From Gemmatimonadota bacterium (GTDB lineage: Bacteria > Latescibacterota > UBA2968 > UBA8231), in assembly GCA_009845645.1 (NCBI GenBank), contig VXZF01000081.1:1-9901 (forward strand): a stretch of 9,901 bases of DNA, in the 5' to 3' direction. Below, piece by piece: positions 1 to 5,259 of this stretch. A program made the translations under genes and the position numbers. The notes under the pieces were generated by a model. It made no database searches and was not told where the DNA came from. It was given only the letters and a program-made list of their open reading frames with translations. Each line of letters opens with the position of its first letter. The first letter of the stretch is position 1.

Positions 1-350
1 CCTCTTAGTTGTCCGTTCTCGTCCACATAAGTCCACTTCCCGTCAAATAGACCATTTATATAGTTTATCTCTTCCTTTACTTTTCAATCTCTGTAATACT
101 CGACCCATCTTCCCTCGCTTTTATCATCCTCAAAGCGGCCCTCGTAGCGCAGCTCACCGCTAGCGAAATATCCGACCCATTTACCGTGTTTTTTCCCGTT
201 CTTGTATTCCCCTTTGTATTCTACCCCGCCATCGGCGTAACAGACGACCCATTGTCCGTCCTCATGGCCGTTGTCGTATGTGCCTTCTTTGCGTATTTTC
301 CCGCTTTCGTAATACTCGATCTTCTTTCCGTGCAGTTTTCCATCTTTCAT
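1..350 (-). pseudogene. MORN-repeat / YwqK-like protein gene, interrupted by an in-frame TGA, truncated by window edge
   Basis: The protein is made of tandem ~23-residue repeats of the MORN/YwqK type, each with a pattern like G-x-x-x-G-x-W-x-x-Y/F-x-x-x-G-x-x-x-x-E-G. From the ATG at 348-350 there are 88 codons and then TGA (minus-strand codon at 84-86). The same frame stays open to position 3, and its translation resumes the repeat at once (KVKEEINYINGLFDGKW, then DENGQLRG). The stop occupies the repeat's conserved Gly position (YESGK, YADGG, FASGE, then YRD-stop-K), so one GGA-to-TGA change explains it. I chose the ATG at 350 because AAGGAGG lies 10 bases upstream; the reading frame extends to 428 but without that signal. 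YwqK-family proteins are often called antitoxins, but no toxin gene is visible here and the role is unknown. The gene is more AT-rich than its neighbours. An 88-residue protein could still be made; alternatively this is a sequencing error. Confidence 0.8.
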
Positions 351-360
351 GAGTTCAGCT

Positions 361-367
361 CCTCCTT
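361..367 (-). promoter_or_regulatory. Strong ribosome binding site of the MORN-repeat gene
   Basis: The minus strand reads AAGGAGG, followed by 10 bases and ATG at 350. This decides the start at 350 over the upstream in-frame ATG at 428, whose extra 26 residues do not resemble the repeat. Confidence 0.75.
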
Positions 368-430
368 GCCAAATCGAAAAATAGCTCTGTTCTATCGAAT
401 CGACAATCAGATGGCGTTGGGAGACCATTA

Positions 431-538
431 GTGATCATCGACGCTCATACCCATTTCTACGATCCCCATCGCCCGCAGGGAGTGCCTTGGCCCAATAAAG
501 AGGATGGGCAACCGATCTACCTCACCCATGCCACCTGA
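431..538 (+). pseudogene. N-terminal fragment of a metal-dependent amidohydrolase (amidohydrolase_2 / lactonase-like family)
   Basis: This is a 35-codon reading frame starting at GTG 431, with GGGAG at 419-423 seven bases upstream. Its product begins VIIDAHTHFYDP and continues with RPQGVPWPNKEDGQPIY. D-A-H-T-H-F-Y-D-P is the amino-terminal metal-binding HxH strand of the amidohydrolase_2 group, and PQGVPWP is the extension I recall from planctomycete, verrucomicrobial and latescibacterial members. Such enzymes are usually about 270-300 residues, so nearly 90 percent is missing. Similarity fades after about residue 30 (near position 520), and the frame ends at TGA 536-538, inside the N-terminal codons of the next gene. 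The likeliest reading is the stump of a deleted gene, with the deletion end close to 520. A chimeric assembly join would look the same. It is too short to be an active enzyme. The family call rests on pattern recognition, not on a search. Confidence 0.72.
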
Positions 539-2468
539 ACCCACTAAATCCCCGTTCACCTTCAAAGGCATCGTCGTCGGGGCCATCTTCTCACTGCTGG
601 TCAGCCTCTGCGCGCCCTTTGTTGTCTTTATGCTTCAGGCCTCCTCCATGGGTATCAACAGTTCGTCGCCCGGTGCCATCTTTTTCTTTTTTGTGCTCAC
701 CCTCTTCGTCAACGTCATCCTCGGGATGATTAAGCGTCAGTTTGCCCTGGGCCGGGCCGACCTCATCCTCGTTTACTCCATGCTGCTGATGGCAGTAACT
801 CTGCCGACCTACAACTTCCTTAACTATCTGATCGGCATGATTTCTGGCCCCTACTACATGGCCTCGCCGGAGAACAATTTCGCCGAAGTTTATCTGCCTT
901 ATATCCCCGACTGGATGGTCCCCCAAGATGAACAGGCCATTTTTGCACTCTACGAGGGATTGCCAAGCGGCCAAGCCATACCCTGGGCCGCGTGGGTCGA
1001 ACCCCTGTCGCACTGGTTTGCGTTCTTTTTGTGCTTGAGCTTTATGATGATATGCATGGCCACTATTTTACATCGTCAGTGGTCAACCCACGAGCGTCTC
1101 AGTTATCCTATGACGCAACTGCCCCTGCAGATGATAGAAGGCACGAGTCCGGGGCAGGTGGCACCCTTTTTTAAAAAAAAATTAATGTGGCTCGGCTTTG
1201 CCGTGCCTTTCATTCTATTCAGTTTTTCGGGGTTAAACCACTATCTGCCGGTCGTACCCGAATTTCCCTTTTACATCGCCTGGATTCACTGGTTTCGCGA
1301 TATCAACACCTGGGGAGAAGGCTTGGCGCTTAGTTACGCTTGGCTCGGGTTTTTCTATCTGGTCGATCTGAATATTTCCCTCAGCATCTGGTTCTTTTTT
1401 TTAATAGGCAAGTTCCAAGATGGACTCTTCCGCACCTTGGGCATTCACAGCACCGAACAGTTGAGTCAGTACGAGTACTCCCAGTTGGCAGATCTGACCC
1501 ATCAGGCCGTGGGCGCTAGCATAGTCTTTGTACTCTTTGGATTGTGGACGGCTAGGCACCACCTGCGGGATGTGGTAGCCACGGCTTGGCGACCGGCCAG
1601 TGGCGTCGATGACAGCGAGGAGCTGATGTCCTACCGCCTGGCTTTTTTTGGCCTGATCGCCAGTTTGCTCTTTGTCTGTTTCTGGCTGTGGCGCTCGGGG
1701 CTTCCCCCCGTCGTCATTCCCGTTTTTCTCTTTATTTGCCTGATCTACTACATTCTCATCACCCGGGTCGTCTCGGCCGGTGGCGTGCCCACGGCTCGGC
1801 CCCCGCTAGTGGCACCTTATTTCATCATCTCGGGACTAGGCACTTCGATTCTGGGTGCCAAAGGCATGGTAGCCTTGTGCTTCACTATGGTGTGGCAGGC
1901 GGAAATGCGCCTCTTCCCCATGCTCGCCTGCGCCAACGCGCTCAAGCTAGCCGAATCGATCCGCGGCTCAAAGAGGCGCCTTTTGCTGGCCCTGCTACTG
2001 GCTCTGGTGTGCAGTATGATCGGCGGAACGATGATGAATTTGCACTTAGGGTACACCTATGGCGGCATCAACCTAGGGTCCTATGCTGGCTTTGGCGGCA
2101 ACTGGGACCTGTGGTTATCGCTGGTGCACAATCCTCGGGAGGTGGATGTGCGCGGTTGGATCTTCACCGGCGGCGGCGCTGCCTTCGAGGCTTTTCTAAT
2201 GGTCGCTCAGAAGCGCTGGTACTGGTGGCCGTTCCACCCTTTGGGTTTTCCTTTGGCCATTGGCTGGCTCACCAGCGAGATATGGTTTGCCGCCATGCTC
2301 GCCTATCTGTGCAAATTGACGATTCTGCACTTTGGCGGTCCCAAGCTCTACCGCGTTTTAAAGCCCTTTTTCTTGGGCTTGATCTTAGGCGAAGTCTCCG
2401 TCGCCGCCTTCTGGGCCATCATCGATACGCTGCTGGGCGGGAGCGGCAATGTCATAACCTACATGTGA
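504..2468 (+). CDS. Multi-pass inner-membrane protein, DUF6785/DUF6784 family
   Basis: This 654-residue, very hydrophobic protein has about 12-13 predicted membrane segments, for example near residues 20-43, 58-75, 86-113, 168-189, 227-245, 275-302, 377-396, 401-422, 490-512, 582-603 and 620-645. Conserved-looking soluble motifs are ERLSYPMTQLPLQM (197-210), SAGGVPTARPP (424-434) before PYFIISGLG, AEMRLFPML near 466-474, and WYWWPFHPLGFPLA (572-585). The last resembles the C-terminal DUF6784 signature. The family is common in Planctomycetes and relatives, has an oligopeptide-transporter-like look, and has no established substrate. The start is uncertain. ATG 504 has AAAGAGG abutting it with no spacer, while ATG 528 (residue 9) lacks a Shine-Dalgarno. 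The first codons overlap an amidohydrolase stump in another frame, so the native 5' end may have been altered. A T6A9 homopolymer lies at 1167-1181, codons reading Phe-Phe-Lys-Lys-Lys. Confidence 0.8.
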   Translation: MGNRSTSPMPPEPTKSPFTFKGIVVGAIFSLLVSLCAPFVVFMLQASSMGINSSSPGAIFFFFVLTLFVNVILGMIKRQFALGRADLILVYSMLLMAVTLPTYNFLNYLIGMISGPYYMASPENNFAEVYLPYIPDWMVPQDEQAIFALYEGLPSGQAIPWAAWVEPLSHWFAFFLCLSFMMICMATILHRQWSTHERLSYPMTQLPLQMIEGTSPGQVAPFFKKKLMWLGFAVPFILFSFSGLNHYLPVVPEFPFYIAWIHWFRDINTWGEGLALSYAWLGFFYLVDLNISLSIWFFFLIGKFQDGLFRTLGIHSTEQLSQYEYSQLADLTHQAVGASIVFVLFGLWTARHHLRDVVATAWRPASGVDDSEELMSYRLAFFGLIASLLFVCFWLWRSGLPPVVIPVFLFICLIYYILITRVVSAGGVPTARPPLVAPYFIISGLGTSILGAKGMVALCFTMVWQAEMRLFPMLACANALKLAESIRGSKRRLLLALLLALVCSMIGGTMMNLHLGYTYGGINLGSYAGFGGNWDLWLSLVHNPREVDVRGWIFTGGGAAFEAFLMVAQKRWYWWPFHPLGFPLAIGWLTSEIWFAAMLAYLCKLTILHFGGPKLYRVLKPFFLGLILGEVSVAAFWAIIDTLLGGSGNVITYM

Positions 2469-2473
2469 ATGGG

Positions 2474-3265
2474 TCAAATGCCGACTTCGATTGGGCGATA
2501 GAGTTCGCCGCCTTCAAGTCGTCGCTCCCAATCACTCACTCCGGGCTCTGGGACGCCGAAGAGCTGGCGCCGATTGTGGGATTGGGTAATCCGCTGCTGA
2601 ATGGACGCGGGCAGCTCTCGGTAGTCGTATTGCGTCTTCATCCACGAGCGAACGTACGAGTACTCGAGTACTTTGCGGTCGCTGTTACTTCGGTTGTGAA
2701 AGCGGGCGTGCCAGCAGTAGCCGTTGAAGAGCACCGCGTCGCCGGCTTTAGCCGTTAGCTTAGCGTGATGTGGCATATCCTCGTGATTCTCAATGTCGGG
2801 CAGGGGATGTCCCATCTCAAAGCGATGGCTGCCGGGAACGATGGCGAAGGTGGCACCGTTTTCGGGGACATCCACCAGATAGGTGAAGACTTTGGTCATG
2901 ATCAGCGAGTCCGGCAAATACACGCCCTTTATGTCGCAAAGATCGCAGTGCCAGCCGCCGCCCGATTCGGTGTTGGCTTCCCTGACGCCTCCATGGGCAT
3001 AGCGCAGTTGCACATCCTCCCCTATCACCGCTCTCACGACGGGGAAGATGGCGGGGTGGTCCACCATATCGACGAACACCTCGTCCTGCTGGAGCAGGTC
3101 GTACAGCGAGTCATTCTTTGCCGCCTGGTCAAAGGCATTGAGTACCCGCTCCACCTCGGCACCCGACAACGCCCCGCGGATAAAGACAAATCCCTGTAAG
3201 TTATACTGTTGCCTAGCTTGTTCAGGGGTCATTTTGGGAGCCAGTTTTTCACAAAGTTTGGCCAT
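2474..3265 (-). CDS. Phytanoyl-CoA dioxygenase (PhyH) family Fe(II)/2-oxoglutarate oxygenase, intact active site
   Basis: This 263-residue protein is a typical length for bacterial PhyH-family oxygenases, which couple 2-oxoglutarate decarboxylation to substrate hydroxylation in the cytoplasm. The facial triad is visible: His106 and Asp108 in GGGWHCDLCD, and His186 in NGYCWHARFHNRS. Arg197, eleven residues after the second His, is the expected 2-oxoglutarate contact. The N-terminal helix region YNLQGFVFIRGALS and the VPGSHRF turn (143-149) are family hallmarks. The substrate cannot be inferred. Its ATG directly follows the TAA of the upstream paralogue (TAAATG) with no good Shine-Dalgarno, which suggests translational coupling. 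A start at Met12 is possible but has no better ribosome site. The gene ends with TGA 5 bp from the stop of the convergent membrane-protein gene. Confidence 0.9.
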   Translation of the reverse strand: MAKLCEKLAPKMTPEQARQQYNLQGFVFIRGALSGAEVERVLNAFDQAAKNDSLYDLLQQDEVFVDMVDHPAIFPVVRAVIGEDVQLRYAHGGVREANTESGGGWHCDLCDIKGVYLPDSLIMTKVFTYLVDVPENGATFAIVPGSHRFEMGHPLPDIENHEDMPHHAKLTAKAGDAVLFNGYCWHARFHNRSNSDRKVLEYSYVRSWMKTQYDYRELPASIQQRITQSHNRRQLFGVPEPGVSDWERRLEGGELYRPIEVGI

Positions 3266-4063
3266 TTAATAATTCGGTTCGGTGCCCTTGCCGACGCTGC
3301 TCAACGGCGAGTAGCGTCTCTGCGGAAGGCCATCCGAGTTCGGATAGCCCTTTACCTTGCCCGTCCAATAACTAGGCGCGGCGGCAACGCCGAAAAGATG
3401 GGCGAGGTTATCTCTGTCAGCGATCGTCTCCAGCGCCTGCGGCGCTAGCTCTGGCAAAGCCTGTCGCATCCAGCTATGGACGTAGGTGTATTCGAGCAAT
3501 CGCAGGGTTGCATCAGCGCGGTTGCTCGTGCGCGCCTGCCAGAGATTGCCGTGCAACACTGCGGCCGATCCCGCCTTTAGGCGCAGCGGCAAGTGATGGG
3601 GCATCTCTTCTATGTAGGTGATATCGGGAAACGGGACTTCAGCTTTGAAACGGTGGCTCGCCGGAACCACGGCCAGACAGCCACCACTGGGTGGGGTATC
3701 GTCTAGGCACACGAATAGCTGGAGGCACAGATTGGAGGCAGCATGGTGGACCCCGAGCATGCCGGCGACCTTCCGATGCCAACCCCTGCCGGCTGCTCCA
3801 GGCTCGACTGAGATAGCGGCAAGGGAGCGCAGAGACACATCGTCGGATAAAATCCGATGGATTATTGGGAACAGATTCGGATGTTCTGCTAGGTGGATGA
3901 AACAGTCGTCTTGATTGGGCAGATCTTCCAAAGCGCCTGCCTGCGCGGCCTCAGCAAAGGCGCGTCGGATGCGGTCGAGTTCATCTGCACTCAGGGCATC
4001 TTCGACGAGGAGATATCCTTGGCCTTCGTATTCGGCCTGCTGCCACTCGGTCAACCCATTCAC
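3266..4063 (-). CDS. PhyH-family paralogue with degenerate active site, probable pseudoenzyme
   Basis: This 265-residue protein aligns with the downstream PhyH protein almost without gaps at a constant offset of 10 residues. It shares VPxSHRF, MPHH and LEYxYVxSWM. The catalytic positions differ. His96 is kept, but the triad Asp is Lys98 (GWHRKVAG), the second His is Gln176 (GNLWQARTSN), and the 2-oxoglutarate Arg position is Leu187 with Arg188 next to it. Two of three iron ligands are therefore gone, and normal oxygenase activity is unlikely. The frame is intact over the full length, so the fold seems to be maintained. It may be a structural or regulatory partner of its neighbour, or use other residues such as His106/His107 as ligands. 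The start is GTG 4063 or, more in line with family N-termini (LTEWQQAEYEGQGYLLV), TTG 4054 with AGAGGT about seven bases upstream. Confidence 0.85.
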   Translation of the reverse strand: MNGLTEWQQAEYEGQGYLLVEDALSADELDRIRRAFAEAAQAGALEDLPNQDDCFIHLAEHPNLFPIIHRILSDDVSLRSLAAISVEPGAAGRGWHRKVAGMLGVHHAASNLCLQLFVCLDDTPPSGGCLAVVPASHRFKAEVPFPDITYIEEMPHHLPLRLKAGSAAVLHGNLWQARTSNRADATLRLLEYTYVHSWMRQALPELAPQALETIADRDNLAHLFGVAAAPSYWTGKVKGYPNSDGLPQRRYSPLSSVGKGTEPNY

Positions 4064-4105
4064 CTCTCGCTTATGAGTTGGGCCAGCATTGAATTGGGAC
4101 TAATA

Positions 4106-4151
4106 CTACAAACTCTCCCGCTGTAGCCAGAGCCAACGGGAGAGTTTATAG
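4106..4151 (-). repeat. Intergenic inverted repeat forming an 18-bp hairpin in minus-strand RNA
   Basis: Arms 4106-4123 and 4134-4151 flank a 10-base loop. The core, AAACTCTCCCG against its exact complement, is 11 bp. On the minus strand the stem is continuous over 18 bp with two G-U wobbles (4109/4148 and 4121/4136). On the plus strand both positions are C-A mismatches, so the structure favours minus-strand RNA. It lies between a stop at 4176 and the PhyH start at 4063. No U-run follows it in the minus direction, so it is not a textbook intrinsic terminator. It may stabilise or process the transcript, or end it in another way. Confidence 0.7.
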
Positions 4152-4175
4152 CGAAAAATTAAATGGTTGGAGCTT

Positions 4176-5093
4176 TTACCGACTGAAAGATGCCTTGATA
4201 TGGCCCCAAGTATCGTTTTCGACGGACGTCGCTAGCAGTTCCTCGTTGACCGGCAAGAGAATCCAGTCCGGTAGGAAGTCGGCGTTTTCGGAAGATTCAT
4301 TGAAGTTGAGGGCCCAATCGGAGAAGACTTCGCCGGTCTCGTCATGGCCGCAGCACAGGCCCACGTCCCCGTCCTTGTGGCGGGCTGCCAAGCCGATGAT
4401 CTCCCCCTCTTGCAGATCGTGGATGATACTGCCTTCGGGATCTTGCCAGTTAAAATCGTCCCACCACACGTGCCACAGCTCGATTTGCCAGTTGTATTCC
4501 TGGCCCAGTTCGGGCTCGGTCCACTGATAGGCACCATCGGAATAAGGTTCCCCCCGATACCAATCGGCCTGGGTCATCCAGTGCCAGTTCCAAGGAACTC
4601 CAACCTCTTCCGTTTTGCTGTGGAAGAAGAAGTGGGAAATCTGGGCGTGGCGGTTGCGCTGACGTTGCGCTTCTTCATCGCTCTGCCCTTCCGAACTCCA
4701 GTAGAGCCCGCCCGAATGATCGGCATCAACGGCCAGTTCGATATCGTCGCGCTGGTGGCTCCAATAGTCATCGTAGCGGTCATACGCCAAGTAGATACGC
4801 TCGGTATCGTCGTTCCAGCCAAAGGTAAAACGCACGGCTAAGTCAGACGCATCCGGCTCGGTATCCGTGACATCAATTTGGGTGATCAAGAGGTTGTTTA
4901 GATCCTGTTCGGTGATCCACAACTCCTCTGGCACGACATCCCACTCAGACAAATCGGCATCCAGAACCGGTAAGTGCGAAGAGGGCCATTGCCACATTTC
5001 GAAAATCACGCCCGGCGGATCGTGGGCACCAGCAGATGTGGTGAAGCCGAGCGCTATGACAAAGGCCATAACACCCCTTAAGAGCTTTCTCAT
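4176..5093 (-). CDS. Secreted CBM9/DOMON-like beta-sandwich protein
   Basis: The protein has 305 residues from the ATG at 5093, which is preceded by AAGGAGG and a 5-base spacer. An upstream in-frame start at 5117 would put eight extra residues before the signal peptide and has no such site. Residues 1-23 (MRKLLRG, a hydrophobic core, then TTSAGA) form a Sec signal peptide with an A-x-A cleavage site, leaving a mature N-terminus HDPPG. The mature part is acidic and Trp-rich. The segments LDADLSEWD and, later, DDIELAVDADHSGG resemble the start and metal- or ligand-loop strands of CBM9-like/DOMON sandwiches that bind sugars or haem. A Cys-Cys pair sits in VGLCCGHDETG. It is probably periplasmic or extracellular, and the ligand is unknown. 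It is the first minus-strand gene after the divergent promoter region, and the hairpin at 4106-4151 separates it from the PhyH pair. Confidence 0.78.
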   Translation of the reverse strand: MRKLLRGVMAFVIALGFTTSAGAHDPPGVIFEMWQWPSSHLPVLDADLSEWDVVPEELWITEQDLNNLLITQIDVTDTEPDASDLAVRFTFGWNDDTERIYLAYDRYDDYWSHQRDDIELAVDADHSGGLYWSSEGQSDEEAQRQRNRHAQISHFFFHSKTEEVGVPWNWHWMTQADWYRGEPYSDGAYQWTEPELGQEYNWQIELWHVWWDDFNWQDPEGSIIHDLQEGEIIGLAARHKDGDVGLCCGHDETGEVFSDWALNFNESSENADFLPDWILLPVNEELLATSVENDTWGHIKASFSR

Positions 5094-5098
5094 AGGTT

Positions 5099-5105
5099 CC
5101 TCCTT
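5099..5105 (-). promoter_or_regulatory. Consensus ribosome binding site for the secreted CBM9/DOMON-like gene
   Basis: Minus-strand AAGGAGG lies five bases before ATG 5093. It fixes the start at the residue that gives a clean signal peptide. Confidence 0.8.
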
Positions 5106-5149
5106 GTGGAAGGGCAAGAGAGCTTATGGATTGGTTGGTAACTATTGTT

Positions 5150-5182
5150 AGTATAGATAACCATCTATAGACTGCAAGTCAA
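5150..5182 (-). promoter_or_regulatory. Candidate sigma-70-like promoter for the minus-strand secreted-protein gene
   Basis: On the minus strand, TTGACT (5177-5182, five of six matches to the -35 consensus) is followed after 17 bases by TATCTA (5154-5159), a weak -10. A better -10, TATACT (5150-5155), is 21 bases away, too far for ideal pairing. The region is the most AT-rich part of the divergent intergenic gap. The promoter preferences of this organism are unknown. Confidence 0.35.
5152..5169. repeat. Perfect 7-bp inverted repeat, possible operator
   Basis: TATAGAT and ATCTATA flank a 4-base spacer AACC. The half-site ATCTATA occurs again at 5239-5245, just before the plus-strand gene. The repeat covers the candidate -10 and spacer of the minus-strand promoter, the usual place for a repressor site. 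The arms are AT-rich and short, so chance is possible. Confidence 0.4.
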
Positions 5183-5216
5183 TTTTTTCTTATGGCCAAT
5201 CGGGACGCAGCAAATG

Positions 5217-5222
5217 TATAAT
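5217..5222 (+). promoter_or_regulatory. Candidate -10 element for the plus-strand operon
   Basis: A perfect TATAAT lies 38 bases upstream of the presumed TTG start at 5260. No convincing -35 hexamer lies 16-18 bases upstream (GGCCAA at 17), so support is only the -10 match and the position in the divergent gap. Confidence 0.3.
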
Positions 5223-5259
5223 CTGTAGTTCATAAAACATCTATATCGCTGGCGTTAAA

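Noticed and set aside
84..86. TGA read as glycine (the alternative code of Gracilibacteria/SR1)
   Set aside because: Genes ending at 2468, 2474 and 7152 use TGA as their natural stop, and the GC content is unlike those groups.
351..428. Start of the MORN-repeat gene at the upstream ATG (428)
   Set aside because: The extra 26 residues do not match the repeat, and a near-perfect Shine-Dalgarno sits just before the ATG at 350.
591..1013. 140-codon minus-strand frame
   Set aside because: It is antisense to the strongly hydrophobic membrane-protein gene; the composition is that of a complementary-strand shadow and there is no ribosome site.
1688..2758. Long open frame (356 codons) on the plus strand overlapping two genes
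   Set aside because: It lies in a shifted frame across the DUF6785/DUF6784 and PhyH genes, is rich in Arg/His/Gly as expected of GC-driven shadows, and matches no domain.
4106..4151. Classical intrinsic terminator
   Set aside because: The stem is strong but no U-run follows the 3' arm in either direction; the T-run (minus strand, near 4155) precedes the stem.
4344..4841. 165-codon plus-strand frame opposite the secreted protein
   Set aside because: The opposite strand has a signal peptide, an ideal Shine-Dalgarno and a domain pattern; this one has none of these.
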